NCBI GenBank assembly: GCA_025210455.1
Contig: JAOARQ010000066.1
Location: 20,989 to 84,988 of the forward strand
Length of the DNA: 64,000 bases
DNA from: Pelagimonas sp.
Lineage (GTDB): Bacteria; Pseudomonadota; Alphaproteobacteria; Rhodobacterales; Rhodobacteraceae
Direction of reading: 5' to 3'
Below the pieces are notes generated by a model. The model did not search any database and was not told where the DNA came from. It saw only the letters and a list, made by a program, of their open reading frames with translations. The position numbers were made by a program, and so were the translations under genes. Shown piece after piece: positions 55,022 to 64,000 of the stretch (positions within the stretch are counted from its first letter, which is position 1; each line of letters opens with the position of its first letter).

Positions 55022-55924
55022 TTATTCTGCTGCGGCGCGGGCGGCCATCAGTTCCTGAAGATACCCTTCCAGATCGTCGCGCAGTTCGTCGCGGGCCAGT
55101 CCAAAGGCAACAGTGGCTTGCAGGAATCCTGCTTTTGATCCGCAGTCAAACCGCTGCCCACGGAAGCGATAGCCATAGACACCGCCACCACGATCTGGGT
55201 TGTCGATTTCCTTTGCAATCGCATCGGTCAGCTGGATTTCACCGCCTGCGCCGGATTTCAGCTTGTTCAGGTTGCGGAAGATATTCGGCGACAGGATATA
55301 GCGCCCGATTACCGCCAGATTGGATGGGGCTTCATCTGCGGAGGGTTTTTCGACCATGCCCTTGACCGATACCATTGATCCCATGTCTTCCTTGATATCC
55401 AGCACACCATAGGCGCTGGCGGATTCCTTGGGGACTTCCATCGCGGCAACCATGTTGCCGCCAGTTTCCTCATAGGCTTCAACCATCTGTTGCAGACAGG
55501 GTTTTTCCGCAGCGATCACATCGTCTGGCAGAATCACAGCAAAGGGCTCGTTATGCACCAGACGGCGGGCGCACCAGACAGCGTGACCCAGACCCAACGC
55601 ACGGTGCTGACGGATATATGCGATTTCCCCAGAATCCATATTTGTGGATTTGAGAATTTCCAGCAGCTTGTCTTTGCCTTTTTTCTTGAGCTCGTTTTCC
55701 AGCTGTGGTGCGTGGTCAAAATAGTCTTCCAGGGCGCCTTTGCCGCGTGAGGTCACAAAGATGAACTCTTTGATCCCGGCGGCGCGGGCCTCATCAATGG
55801 CGTATTGAACCAGCGGCCGGTCAACCAGTGTCATAATCTCTTTGGGGACTGATTTTGTCGCCGGAAGAAAGCGCGTTCCCATGCCTGCGACGGGGAAGAT
55901 TGCTTTTGTTACCTTTTTCCGCAT
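55022..55924 (-). CDS. galU: UTP-glucose-1-phosphate uridylyltransferase
   Basis: A 300-residue enzyme: KAIFPVAGMGTRFLPATKSVPKEIMTLVDRPL (UTP-binding), VILPDDVI (metal Asp), VEKP (Lys/Glu) and an oligomerisation tail. It makes UDP-glucose for exopolysaccharide and lipopolysaccharide. It sits between GT2 and GT4 genes in the same direction; the 104-bp gap before it could hold a separate promoter. Confidence 0.95.
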   Translation of the reverse strand: MRKKVTKAIFPVAGMGTRFLPATKSVPKEIMTLVDRPLVQYAIDEARAAGIKEFIFVTSRGKGALEDYFDHAPQLENELKKKGKDKLLEILKSTNMDSGEIAYIRQHRALGLGHAVWCARRLVHNEPFAVILPDDVIAAEKPCLQQMVEAYEETGGNMVAAMEVPKESASAYGVLDIKEDMGSMVSVKGMVEKPSADEAPSNLAVIGRYILSPNIFRNLNKLKSGAGGEIQLTDAIAKEIDNPDRGGGVYGYRFRGQRFDCGSKAGFLQATVAFGLARDELRDDLEGYLQELMAARAAAE

Positions 55925-56028
55925 TTGCGTGGTCCGTTTTCAATAGGTTGTTATGTTTAGTTGTATGGATAGTAGCGCAATACTCAGGCGATTAGCCACA
56001 GGTATGCAACATTCATGCAAAAAAAGAC

Positions 56029-57267
56029 TTACTTAGATGCCAGTTCCCGAAAATCATTCATTCGTTTGCTCTCATTTTGGACTCGGGTCTTGAAGCTACT
56101 CAGTTGTATCAGCGGGTCACTGCGGGTGCCGCGCCCCCAAAGCCCGCCGTGGCGCAGCCAATAGCCATCGCTTGTAAAGCTTTCGCGATGGTACAGCGTC
56201 GTGGGGGAAAGAAGAACCAGGGAGACGATGTTGCCTTCAGCAACATGCGTCTTCGCCTGTTTCTTCAGCTGATGTGCCTGCCAGATGCGCCCGGCAAGGA
56301 TGATGTGCTGCGCGTCAGGGCGGGTGGGATAGGTTAGAAACTCTTTGGAGGAGGGGGGTAGCGGACCCGTGTCGGCCAGCACACGCTCTTGCCCGTCTTG
56401 CAGGCCTTGTTGCAACCCCTTCAAGAGGTGATCGACATCATCAGGCCTGAGGGCGCGCTTGCGCATCAATCGCAAAAGCCGCAGGCGCTGTTCAGAGTAA
56501 AACTCGGCCAGGGCCTTGGGGCGCAGGTCCTCAGGGCAGTGCTTGCGCAGAAACACCGCTTTTGACGCGGCAATCTCAGACAGATCCAAGGGAATGCGGT
56601 TTTTATCGCGCCTTGGGCTGGCAGCAAAGCCGTGGTGGACCTGCGCCATGGGGCAGATCATCGTGTGATAGCCCGCCTGTGCCAGCCTGACATTCAGATC
56701 CGTTTCATCCAGATAAAAGCGAAAGCTGGGATCAAAGCCGCCCAGATCTTGCAAAACCTCGCGCCTGACGGCCATATTCGTGCCTTCTGTTTTCAGGCTA
56801 TGACCTGTGGGCACATTGGGGGCGGTTGGCTGCTCTCCGGAGATATCTATCGCATGGGCTTCACCGGTTTCATCGATAGAGCGCGCTTTCCATTGAAAGG
56901 AAATACCATTGCGCCCAATCACGTAGCCCCCAGTCGCGGCAATACCAGCGTCGTCAAATGGGGCTGATAGCTGCGCAAGCCAGTTGGGTTCTGGCACAGC
57001 GTCATCATCTATAAAGGCGATGATATCCCCGGCAGAGGCCGCTATCCCCAGGTTGCGCGCCGCTGAGATATTCGCTTCGTCAAAAGGCACCAGTTTGATA
57101 AAAGAGGCGTCCTTGCGCGCTGAGACTGTCACAGCCCCAGCCGGGCAGGCAACCACAACAATTTCAACCTGCGCACAGCGCAATTGGCTGACACCTGTGA
57201 GACATCGGCTCAGCGCCTCGGGCCGATCCCGGCTGACGATGACGACGCTGACCCGGTGCTGTGACAT
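56029..57267 (-). CDS. GT2 family glycosyltransferase
   Basis: A 412-residue GT-A fold enzyme: VSVVIVSRDRPEALSRCLTGV, ANISAARNLGIAASAGDIIAFIDDDAVP (DDD metal motif) and EGTNMAVRREVLQDLGGFDPSFRFYLDETDLNVRLAQAG (catalytic ED). About 150 further C-terminal residues match nothing I know. It starts three bases after the cysQ stop, so the two are one transcript. It would add a sugar to the glycan of this locus. Confidence 0.9.
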   Translation of the reverse strand: MSQHRVSVVIVSRDRPEALSRCLTGVSQLRCAQVEIVVVACPAGAVTVSARKDASFIKLVPFDEANISAARNLGIAASAGDIIAFIDDDAVPEPNWLAQLSAPFDDAGIAATGGYVIGRNGISFQWKARSIDETGEAHAIDISGEQPTAPNVPTGHSLKTEGTNMAVRREVLQDLGGFDPSFRFYLDETDLNVRLAQAGYHTMICPMAQVHHGFAASPRRDKNRIPLDLSEIAASKAVFLRKHCPEDLRPKALAEFYSEQRLRLLRLMRKRALRPDDVDHLLKGLQQGLQDGQERVLADTGPLPPSSKEFLTYPTRPDAQHIILAGRIWQAHQLKKQAKTHVAEGNIVSLVLLSPTTLYHRESFTSDGYWLRHGGLWGRGTRSDPLIQLSSFKTRVQNESKRMNDFRELASK

Positions 57268-57269
57268 GC

Positions 57270-58067
57270 TCAGGCGTCTTTCAGATCAACACCTGGCGCA
57301 AAGGCCAGAAAGAACGGATTGGCAAATCCGTCTTTGCCATAGACCAGCGGCGTATGATCATCGAAACGCACCACCTTGCCGCCTGCGCCATGTAAAACCG
57401 CCTGCCCGGCGGCGGTATCCCATTCCATGGTGCGGCCAATGCGCGGGTAAAAGTCAGCTTCGCCCGTCGCCACAAGGCAGAACTTCAGCGAAGATCCTGC
57501 GCTTTTGGAATCGCGGGCGCTGTATTTGTTGATGTAATCTTCGGTGGCCTGATCGCGATGTGACTTCGACGCCACGATCATCAGCCCGGTATTGTCCGGG
57601 GTGGACACCCGGATGGGCTGCGTTTCACCCGCGGCGTCCAGATCAAAAGGCCCCATCTCTTCGACAGACTGACCTGAGGCATCGGTATAGAACATCCGGT
57701 TGCGGGCGGGGGCATAAACCACACCGCGTGTTGGCACGCCATCTTCGACCAGCGCGATATTGACGGTGAAATCCCCGCGTCGGTTGATGAACTCTTTGGT
57801 GCCATCCAGTGGATCGACGATCAAAAATGTCTTTGCAGTGATGTCATGGCTGTCAGCCTGTTCTTCGGTGACAAGCGGCATATCTGGAAAGGCTTGGCGC
57901 AACCCGGCAGAGATGATCGCATCTGCGGCTTCATCTGCGGCGGTCACCGGGCTGTCGTCTGATTTGACCTTCACGTCAAAACCATCGGCCTCGTAGATTT
58001 CCATGATCTTTGCGCCCCCTTCGAGGGCGAGTCTGCGGATGGTTCCTGTCAGAGTGGCGTAGTCCAT
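57270..58067 (-). CDS. cysQ: 3'(2'),5'-bisphosphate nucleotidase CysQ
   Basis: A 265-residue inositol monophosphatase-family enzyme: VTEEQADSHD, the metal site IVDPLDGTKEFINRRGDFTVNIAL, and MEWDTAAGQAVLHGAGG. It hydrolyses PAP (and PAPS) to AMP. ATG 58067 follows AAGGAG by seven bases; an in-frame TTG at 58073 is less likely. As first gene of an operon ending in a sulfotransferase, it would remove the inhibitory PAP product of sulfation. Confidence 0.93.
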   Translation of the reverse strand: MDYATLTGTIRRLALEGGAKIMEIYEADGFDVKVKSDDSPVTAADEAADAIISAGLRQAFPDMPLVTEEQADSHDITAKTFLIVDPLDGTKEFINRRGDFTVNIALVEDGVPTRGVVYAPARNRMFYTDASGQSVEEMGPFDLDAAGETQPIRVSTPDNTGLMIVASKSHRDQATEDYINKYSARDSKSAGSSLKFCLVATGEADFYPRIGRTMEWDTAAGQAVLHGAGGKVVRFDDHTPLVYGKDGFANPFFLAFAPGVDLKDA

Positions 58068-58193
58068 TCCCAAGCTCCTTTTCGGCTTTGGCCGGGTTTA
58101 TTGATTTGAAAGCCTCACTGCCTTATGCTGCTCTTCAATCAGAACGGCAAGGATGCCGCATTTTCAGTTGGTTCATACCCGAGCAGGATTTAA

Positions 58194-59024
58194 ATGTTTC
58201 AGACCTCTTCCCCAAGGTCGAAGTTCGCTTCGGCTATTTATACCGCAGAGTTGATCTACCATAACTCGGTCCGCACGGTTCGGAAAACCCACGGCAATGC
58301 CTTCATGGCGATTGGCATGAACCTTGTGCAATCGGTGATCTTTGTCATGGCTTTCTATGTCATGTTCATGGTGCTGGGGCTGCGTGGTGCCGCCATGCGC
58401 GGAGATTTTCTGATTTACATTATGTCCGGCATCTTCCTGTTCATGACTCATTCCAAAACCATGGGTGCGGTTGTTGGGTCAGAGGGGCCGGCAAGCCCGA
58501 TGATGCAGCATGCGCCAATGAATACGGCGATTGCCATTGCGTCGGCGATGCTGAGTACTCTTTATATCCAGCTATTCTCATTGTTGATGATCCTGTTCAT
58601 CTATGATGTCGTTTTTGCCCCGGGGGTGATTGCGGAAATCCAGGATCCGGTTGGATGTCTGCTGATGGTCTTGCTGTCCTGGTTTTCCGGCGCGGCGATC
58701 GGCATGGTTTTTCTGGCGGCGAAACCCTGGTTTCCAACACCGGTCAGCATCTTGTCTCAGGTGTATCAACGGGCGAATATGATTGCGTCTGGCAAGATGT
58801 TTGTTGCCAATACGTTGCCTACCTGGATGCTGGTGATGTTTGATTGGAACCCCCTGTTTCATTGTATTGATCAGGCGCGGGGCTATGCCTTTGTGAACTA
58901 CAACCCGCGCAATTCGAACTGGGAATATGCGCTAGAACTGTCGATTCTGTTCATTGTCATCGGGATGATGGGGGAGTTCTATACCCGCAAGCATGCATCC
59001 GCATCCTGGAACGCAAGGCGCTAG
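58194..59024 (+). CDS. ABC-2 type polysaccharide export permease
   Basis: A 276-residue protein with six membrane segments and the ABC-2 pattern of KpsM/Wzm-like capsule or O-antigen exporters (YHNSVRTVRKTHGNAF, FLIYIMSGIFLFMTHSKTMGAVVGSEGP, FHCIDQARGYAFVNYNPR). No matching ATPase gene is in the window. It is divergent from cysQ, which supports a role in exporting the glycan made by the adjacent operon. AGGA precedes the ATG. Confidence 0.85.
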   Translation: MFQTSSPRSKFASAIYTAELIYHNSVRTVRKTHGNAFMAIGMNLVQSVIFVMAFYVMFMVLGLRGAAMRGDFLIYIMSGIFLFMTHSKTMGAVVGSEGPASPMMQHAPMNTAIAIASAMLSTLYIQLFSLLMILFIYDVVFAPGVIAEIQDPVGCLLMVLLSWFSGAAIGMVFLAAKPWFPTPVSILSQVYQRANMIASGKMFVANTLPTWMLVMFDWNPLFHCIDQARGYAFVNYNPRNSNWEYALELSILFIVIGMMGEFYTRKHASASWNARR

Positions 59025-59125
59025 GCTTCGGTTTTCCCTACTCGACCCACGGTGATGTTTGACTAAACTGGTTTCATAAAGGGCACCAATTTTGCTCCCA
59101 GCCAATTTCAGTCAAGGAGATCGTC

Positions 59126-59731
59126 ATGTTCAGATGGTGTGTTGTTGTCTTTCTTTTCATTGCCGGGGCGTTGCAGGCGCAGGAATATCCGGCACTGTTT
59201 GACGTGACGGGTGTGGCATCGAACGATGCGCTGAATATCCGCACGGAACCTTCAGCCAAATCGCCCATCATCGGCGTGTTGGCCTATGACGCCAAATATA
59301 TCGAGGTGGTCGAACAAAAGGGCAATTGGGGGCGGGTCAACCAGCGCGGTTCAACCGGCTGGGTGTCTATGCGATTCATGAAACGTTTGCCGGAAACAGA
59401 TTTTGGCAATGCTTACGCCTTTGGATGCAGTGGGACAGAGCCTTTCTGGACGATCAGCGCAGTCACTGGCGCACGCGCAACATTCAGCGCACCCGACGTC
59501 GCAGGGCGGACATATATTCTGGGGAATATGCGCCGGGCCTCAGGCCGATTTTCCCCACATGCGCTGCTGGGTACCACGCCCGATGGCGCCGAGGCGCTGA
59601 CACTGGTGGTCGATAATGTGATCTGCTCAGATGGGATGTCTGACATGCTCTACGGGCTAAGGGCGACCTTGGTGTTGAACGGGCAGGAACAGCGCGTGTT
59701 CTCGGGCTGTTGCAGCCTCGAAGTGGAATGA
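59126..59731 (+). CDS. Secreted SH3b-domain protein with COG3650-like C-terminal domain
   Basis: A 201-residue protein with a signal peptide (residues 1-18, ...ALQAQ), a bacterial SH3 domain (VASNDALNIRTEPSAKSPIIGVL...GNWGRVNQRGSTGWVSMRFMKRL, residues 28-87), then FGCSGTEPFWTISAV...DNVICSDGMSDMLYGLRATLVLNG, resembling COG3650, and two Cys near the C-terminus. Bacterial SH3 domains often bind cell wall. GGAGATCGTC precedes the ATG. Function unknown. Confidence 0.8.
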   Translation: MFRWCVVVFLFIAGALQAQEYPALFDVTGVASNDALNIRTEPSAKSPIIGVLAYDAKYIEVVEQKGNWGRVNQRGSTGWVSMRFMKRLPETDFGNAYAFGCSGTEPFWTISAVTGARATFSAPDVAGRTYILGNMRRASGRFSPHALLGTTPDGAEALTLVVDNVICSDGMSDMLYGLRATLVLNGQEQRVFSGCCSLEVE

Positions 59732-59748
59732 ATTAGCGCAACCTGACT

Positions 59749-60354
59749 CTAGGTCACCACCCGCAGGGTCAGGTTGATGCGACCGCCTTTGGGCAGCAAT
59801 GTGCCTGATCCAGTGCGAATACGGTCAATCCCGTGGTAGGCCAACCGTGCCGTGCCGCCCATCACCACCACATCCCCGGACCGCAGCCAGAGCGACTCTG
59901 TCTTGCCGCCGCGTTCGGGGTTGCCCATCCGAAACAGCCCCTCATCGCCCAGACTGATCGAGACCACCGGGCATGAAAAATCGGCTTCGTCTTTGTCCTG
60001 ATGCATACCCATCTTGGCGCTGTCATCATACCAGTTGATCAGGCAGCATTCCGGCTGGCGGGGGCAGTTGGAAACGGCTTGCCAGACTGACAGCACAGTT
60101 TCTGGAATCCTGGGCCAGTTCATCCCTTCGGGGTGCTGGGGTTCGTAGCGATAGCCCTTGCGATCCGTGACCCAACCAAATTGCCCGGCGGCGCTCATGC
60201 GGACAGACATAGGTTTGCCGCTAGGGGTGACGGGCGCAAACAAAGGAGCCTGCTGCAAGCATTTGCGCAGATCGGTGACCATGCTTTCCTGGGTGGAGCG
60301 ATCCAGCAGGCCCGGGTAAATCTCAAAACCCTTTGTCGAAATCTTTTTAGCCAT
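59749..60354 (-). CDS. alkB: Alkylated DNA repair dioxygenase AlkB
   Basis: A 201-residue Fe(II)/2-oxoglutarate dioxygenase: iron ligands H118 and D120 (MHQDKDE) and H174 (LAYHGIDR), 2-oxoglutarate Arg R192 and R198 (GRINLTLR). It repairs 1-methyladenine and 3-methylcytosine by oxidative demethylation. Start 60354 gives the conserved N-terminus; an upstream in-frame start exists but is weaker. It is divergent from dnaK. Confidence 0.93.
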   Translation of the reverse strand: MAKKISTKGFEIYPGLLDRSTQESMVTDLRKCLQQAPLFAPVTPSGKPMSVRMSAAGQFGWVTDRKGYRYEPQHPEGMNWPRIPETVLSVWQAVSNCPRQPECCLINWYDDSAKMGMHQDKDEADFSCPVVSISLGDEGLFRMGNPERGGKTESLWLRSGDVVVMGGTARLAYHGIDRIRTGSGTLLPKGGRINLTLRVVT

Positions 60355-60433
60355 GTGTTTGTGCCATGTGCATGTCTTTCCTAAAGATTGCGCATTTATA
60401 GCGCTTTTCACGTCAAAACCATGCTTCACAATG

Positions 60434-60463
60434 CTTGCAGGGTGCGAAACGCCTGCCTATATA
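60434..60463 (+). promoter_or_regulatory. Candidate promoter of dnaK
   Basis: CTTGCAG (60434-60440) and CCTATATA (60456-60463) lie 115 bases before dnaK. Read as a housekeeping promoter it is TTGCAG-17-TATATA; read as a heat-shock promoter it has the CTTG and CYTATAT features of alphaproteobacterial RpoH sites. Both readings are plausible. Confidence 0.5.
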
Positions 60464-60577
60464 CCCTGCGAACGCGTTGTCCGGGGCAACCCGGAACCGC
60501 TTTGAACTGCGGGGCTGGATGCCATAATGGGTCCAAATCCTCGTGACATCGCCTTGAATAAGAAAGGGATCGAAAAC

Positions 60578-62503
60578 ATGGGTAAAGTGATTGGTATCGA
60601 CCTCGGCACCACGAACTCTTGTGTTGCCATCATGGATGGTAGCCAGGCGCGTGTGATTGAAAACGCCGAAGGCGCACGCACCACGCCGTCGATCGTGGCC
60701 TTCACCGAAGACGAGCGTCTTGTTGGTCAACCAGCCAAACGTCAGGCTGTAACCAACCCGGAAAACACCGTATTTGCGGTGAAACGTCTGATCGGCCGCC
60801 GCACCACCGACGCGGAAGTTACAAAAGACAAAGACATTGTCCCCTACGACATCGTAGATGGCGGCAATGGCGACGCATGGGTTGCAGCCCGTGGCGAAAA
60901 ATACAGCCCCTCGCAGATTTCAGCCTTCATCCTGAACAAGATGAAAGAGACCGCTGAGTCCTATCTGGGCGAAGATGTGACACAGGCGGTTATCACCGTT
61001 CCTGCGTATTTCAACGATGCTCAGCGTCAGGCGACCAAAGACGCCGGTAAGATCGCTGGTCTGGAAGTTCTGCGTATCATCAACGAGCCGACCGCCGCCG
61101 CGCTGGCCTATGGTCTGGACAAAGATGAAACCAAAACCATCGCGGTCTATGACCTTGGCGGCGGTACTTTCGACGTGACCATTCTGGAAATTGACGATGG
61201 TCTGTTCGAAGTAAAATCGACCAACGGCGACACCTTCCTGGGTGGTGAAGACTTTGACATGCGCATCGTCAACTACCTGGCCGACCAGTTCAAAAAAGAG
61301 AACGGTGTTGACCTGACCAAGGACAAGATGGCTCTGCAGCGTCTGAAAGAAGCCGCTGAAAAAGCCAAGATCGAACTGTCCTCGGCCACGCAGACCGAAA
61401 TCAACCAGCCGTTTATCTCGATGGGCAAAGACGGTGCGCCGCTGCACCTGGTTCTGAAACTGACCCGCGCCAAGCTGGAAAGCCTTGTTTCGGACCTGAT
61501 CAAGAACTCGATCAAACCGTGCCAGGCTGCTCTGAAAGACGCTGGCCTGTCGACATCGGACATCGACGAAGTTGTTCTGGTTGGTGGCCAGACCCGTATG
61601 CCAAAGGTCATCGAAGAGGTGACCAAGTTCTTCGGTAAAGAGCCGCACAAAGGTGTGAACCCGGACGAAGTTGTTGCCATGGGCGCGGCCATTCAGGCCG
61701 GTGTTCTGCAAGGCGACGTGAAAGACGTTGTTCTGCTGGACGTAACTCCGCTGTCACTGGGGATCGAAACCCTAGGTGGCGTGTTTACCCGCCTGATCGA
61801 CCGCAACACCACTATCCCGACGAAAAAGTCTCAGGTCTTCTCGACCGCCGAAGACAATCAGTCGGCCGTGACCATCCGGGTGTTCCAGGGTGAGCGCGAA
61901 ATGGCGGCAGACAACAAGATGCTGGGCCAGTTCAACCTCGAAGAGATCCCACCGGCACCGCGTGGCATGCCTCAGATCGAAGTGACCTTTGACATTGACG
62001 CAAACGGTATCGTGTCCGTTGGTGCCAAAGATAAGGCCACCGGCAAAGAGCAGCAGATCACCATTCAGGCGTCTGGCGGTCTGTCCGATGATGACATCGA
62101 GCGCATGGTGCAAGAGGCGGAAGAAAACGCCGAAGCCGATAAAGAGCGCAAGGATCTTGTAGAAGCGCGTAACCAGGCGGAAAGTCTTGTGCACTCGACC
62201 GAGAAATCGGTTGAAGAGCACGGTGATAAGGTCGACCCGTCAACCGTTGAAGCGATTGAACTGGCTGTTGCCGCACTGAAGGATGATCTGGAAAAAGACG
62301 ACATCACTGCTGAGAAACTGAAAGCGGGCATTCAGAACGTGACCGAAGTTGCGATGCGTCTGGGCGAAGCCATCTACAAAGCGCAAGCGGAAGCTGGCGA
62401 AGAAGGCGAACCGGAAGCCGCCGATATGGCGGGTGACGCGGGTGCCGACGACGATATCGTTGACGCCGACTTCGAAGATCTGGGCGACGACAAGCGCGGC
62501 TAA
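60578..62503 (+). CDS. dnaK: Chaperone DnaK (Hsp70)
   Basis: A 641-residue Hsp70: [28 protein letters not shown] and [12 protein letters not shown] in the ATPase domain; [28 protein letters not shown] and [20 protein letters not shown] in the substrate domain; C-terminal acidic [18 protein letters not shown] 60578 is chosen; the open frame continues upstream without similarity. It folds proteins with DnaJ, whose gene follows after 85 bases, and GrpE. Confidence 0.98.
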   Translation: MGKVIGIDLGTTNSCVAIMDGSQARVIENAEGARTTPSIVAFTEDERLVGQPAKRQAVTNPENTVFAVKRLIGRRTTDAEVTKDKDIVPYDIVDGGNGDAWVAARGEKYSPSQISAFILNKMKETAESYLGEDVTQAVITVPAYFNDAQRQATKDAGKIAGLEVLRIINEPTAAALAYGLDKDETKTIAVYDLGGGTFDVTILEIDDGLFEVKSTNGDTFLGGEDFDMRIVNYLADQFKKENGVDLTKDKMALQRLKEAAEKAKIELSSATQTEINQPFISMGKDGAPLHLVLKLTRAKLESLVSDLIKNSIKPCQAALKDAGLSTSDIDEVVLVGGQTRMPKVIEEVTKFFGKEPHKGVNPDEVVAMGAAIQAGVLQGDVKDVVLLDVTPLSLGIETLGGVFTRLIDRNTTIPTKKSQVFSTAEDNQSAVTIRVFQGEREMAADNKMLGQFNLEEIPPAPRGMPQIEVTFDIDANGIVSVGAKDKATGKEQQITIQASGGLSDDDIERMVQEAEENAEADKERKDLVEARNQAESLVHSTEKSVEEHGDKVDPSTVEAIELAVAALKDDLEKDDITAEKLKAGIQNVTEVAMRLGEAIYKAQAEAGEEGEPEAADMAGDAGADDDIVDADFEDLGDDKRG

Positions 62504-62529
62504 GCCCCGCTGCCTGCCGAACCAATCGG

Positions 62530-62556
62530 GGGCCGGTCCGTGATCCGGGCCGGCCC
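62530..62556 (+). terminator. Hairpin between dnaK and dnaJ
   Basis: An 11-bp G+C-rich stem with a G-T pair (62530-62540 with 62546-62556) with only a CTTTG tail. It may act as partial attenuator or RNA stabiliser that lowers dnaJ relative to dnaK. Confidence 0.5.
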
Positions 62557-62588
62557 TTTGACGTTCCGCTAAAGGAGGGCAAAATTCC

Positions 62589-63743
62589 ATGTCCAAACGT
62601 GACTATTATGAAGTGCTGGGAGCGGCGAAAGGGGCTTCGGCTGATGAACTGAAAAAGGCCTACCGTAAAAAGGCCAAAGAGCTTCACCCGGATCGCAACG
62701 CCGATAACCCGGATGCCGAGGCGCAGTTCAAGGAAGTGAACGAAGCTTACGAAGTTCTCAAAGACGCCGAGAAGAAGGCAGCTTATGACCGCTATGGTCA
62801 TGCAGCTTTTGAAGGTGGTATGGGCGGCGGCCCACGTCCGGGTGGCGGTGGCTTTGGTGGCGGCCAGGGTGATTTCGGCAGCTTCTCGGATATTTTCGAA
62901 GACCTGTTTGGTGGTGCCATGGGCGGCGGTGGTCGCGGCGGCGGTCGTCAGCGTGCTTCACGGGGTGCGGACCTGCGCTATAACCTGCGCGTCACACTGG
63001 AAGATGCGTTCAGCGGTTTGCAGAAAACCATCAATGTGCCCACCAGTGTGCAATGTGGTGAATGTAACGGTTCCGGCGCCGAAGGTGGCGCAGAGCCAAC
63101 AACCTGCCCCACCTGTTCTGGTATGGGTAAGGTGCGCGCGACGCAGGGCTTCTTTACTGTTGAACGTACCTGTCCCACCTGTTCAGGTCTTGGCCAGATC
63201 ATCAAGAACCCCTGTAAGGTCTGCTCCGGCACTGGCCGCACTCAGAAAGAGCGCGCTTTGTCGGTGAACATCCCGGCCGGTGTTGAAACTGGCACACGCA
63301 TTCGTCTTGCTGGCGAAGGCGAAGCGGGGATGCGTGGTGGCCCCCCCGGTGATCTCTATATCTTCATCGAGGTCGAACAGCATAAGATCTTTGAACGTGA
63401 CGGCGTGGAACTACATTGCCGTGTGCCTGTATCGATCACAACGGCTGCGTTGGGCGGTGATATCGAGGTGCCCACAATTGATGGGGGTCGTTCACGGGTA
63501 AAGATTCCTTCAGGAAGCCAATCTGGTCGCCAGATGCGGTTGCGGGGCAAAGGTATGCCCGCGTTGCGCGGAGGCGGCTCGGGTGACATGTTCATCGAGC
63601 TTGCGGTCGAAACGCCTGTGAACCTGACAGCGCGCCAGAAAGAGCTACTCAGAGAGTTCGACGAGCTGAGCGAGCATAACAATCCCGAAAGCTCTACCTT
63701 CTTTTCATCTGTCAAAAGTTTCTGGGACAGTATGAAAGGGTAA
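62589..63743 (+). CDS. dnaJ: Chaperone DnaJ (Hsp40)
   Basis: A 384-residue class I J-protein: J domain with HPD in [11 protein letters not shown], Gly/Phe-rich linker ([15 protein letters not shown]), and four CxxCxGxG zinc-finger repeats ([32 protein letters not shown]), followed by the peptide-binding barrel. It stimulates DnaK ATPase and delivers clients. AAAGGAGGG lies before the ATG. Confidence 0.98.
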   Translation: MSKRDYYEVLGAAKGASADELKKAYRKKAKELHPDRNADNPDAEAQFKEVNEAYEVLKDAEKKAAYDRYGHAAFEGGMGGGPRPGGGGFGGGQGDFGSFSDIFEDLFGGAMGGGGRGGGRQRASRGADLRYNLRVTLEDAFSGLQKTINVPTSVQCGECNGSGAEGGAEPTTCPTCSGMGKVRATQGFFTVERTCPTCSGLGQIIKNPCKVCSGTGRTQKERALSVNIPAGVETGTRIRLAGEGEAGMRGGPPGDLYIFIEVEQHKIFERDGVELHCRVPVSITTAALGGDIEVPTIDGGRSRVKIPSGSQSGRQMRLRGKGMPALRGGGSGDMFIELAVETPVNLTARQKELLREFDELSEHNNPESSTFFSSVKSFWDSMKG

Positions 63744-63755
63744 GCAACGATTAAG

Positions 63756-63788
63756 AAAGGGCCGGTTTTGACCGGCCCTTTTCTTTTT
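63756..63788 (+). terminator. Terminator after dnaJ
   Basis: Stem AAAGGGCCGG/CCGGCCCTTT (63756-63765 with 63772-63781), then TTCTTTTT. Confidence 0.9.
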
Positions 63789-63870
63789 GAGGCTCTTCTT
63801 CAGATTCTTTTTGGGGGTGAAACGGTGGAATCGGCGGCGGGATTCCCCTGAAAGTCGGACGATTCCAATG

Positions 63871-64000
63871 AGTTTGTGTGTATAAGTCTGTGGGTAATTT
63901 GTTTTGGTTGTGATGTTGTTGTTGTTTTGGGTTTGGGCATGAGGTTTCTTTTGTTTTTTATTGTTTGTTTTCAGTTGGTTGTGAGTTTTCTGGTGGAAAA
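63871..64000 (+). other. C-poor G/T-rich end region with two DnaA-box-like 9-mers
   Basis: In the last 130 bases the top strand has only five C residues, with runs such as GTTGTTGTTG and TTTTGTTTTTTATTG. At its start TGTGTATAA (63877-63885, complement TTATACACA) matches the DnaA box consensus TTATNCACA, and TGTGGGTAA (63889-63897, complement TTACCCACA) differs from TTATCCACA by one base. No ORF with coding character is seen. It could be regulatory or replication-related DNA, or a low-quality contig end. Confidence 0.5.

Noticed and set aside
1..64000. CRISPR arrays, tRNA or rRNA genes, IS elements or prophage
   Set aside because: No regular repeat-spacer pattern, cloverleaf, transposase or phage structural gene could be seen by eye.

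Overview
The window looks like the chromosome of a marine-type alphaproteobacterium of the Rhodobacterales (Roseobacter group). The basis is inference from gene content and protein style: a RegB/RegA/SenC redox locus, alphaproteobacterial AddAB, the tsaE-amgK-murU-addB-addA-trxA order, a GTG-started rpsM, and a ribosomal protein cluster split by unrelated genes. No 16S rRNA, tRNA, IS element, phage gene or CRISPR array was seen.

Layout. 1-2684: the end of a TetR regulator, a small protein/HTTM membrane protein pair and a membrane GGDEF protein. 2890-7233: ribosomal genes rpmC, rpsQ, rplN, rplX, rplE, rpsN, rpsH, rplF, rplR, rpsE and rpmD, ending in a clear terminator. 7453-10671: non-ribosomal insert (DUF1127 protein, a 45-residue ORF, an RhlE-like helicase, a cytochrome P450). 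10805-13389: rplO, secY, adk. 13519-15826: insert (GT87-like membrane protein, membrane-anchored RTX protein). 16051-17960: rpsM, rpsK, rpoA. 18064-18774: an arsH insert with its own putative operator. 18967-19389: rplQ.

19460-24713: a DUF2306 membrane protein, DUF2853, an orphan TrpB-like enzyme, and the redox two-component locus (regA and senC/prrC leftward, regB rightward). 24793-35131: a PAS protein followed by the close-packed run tsaE, amgK, murU, addB, addA, then trxA (tRNA modification, cell-wall sugar salvage, double-strand break repair). 35185-42183: a leftward block (a 3-hydroxyisobutyrate dehydrogenase-like protein, an unusual subtilase-like protein, a PfkB sugar/adenosine kinase, endonuclease III, a fatty acid desaturase), then an Ada-like alkyl repair protein and two tandem glycine-zipper lipoproteins. 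42282-44060: a flavin reductase, a VOC protein and a MaoC-type hydratase.

44112-44801 is a priming sugar transferase followed by about 880 bp without a convincing gene. 45686-49471: an RNase D-like exonuclease, lptC-lptA-lptB, hpf and ptsN. 49543-58067 is a leftward polysaccharide locus: cysQ, GT2, galU, GT4, GT2_4-like, GT14/DUF5927 and a two-domain sulfotransferase, with a divergent ABC-2 permease (58194-59024). CysQ would remove PAP, the by-product of sulfotransferases, so the locus reads as synthesis of a sulfated surface glycan. 59126-63743: an SH3-domain secreted protein, alkB, dnaK and dnaJ. The last 130 bases are strikingly C-poor and contain two DnaA-box-like 9-mers.

Most distinctive observations: a subtilisin-fold protein whose nucleophile position is Cys and whose oxyanion Asn is Asp; structured leaders before several ribosomal gene restarts; the putative sulfated-glycan locus with a double sulfotransferase; and a hairpin that covers the ribosome binding site of a glycosyltransferase gene. 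I do not see an obvious new defence or mobile system.
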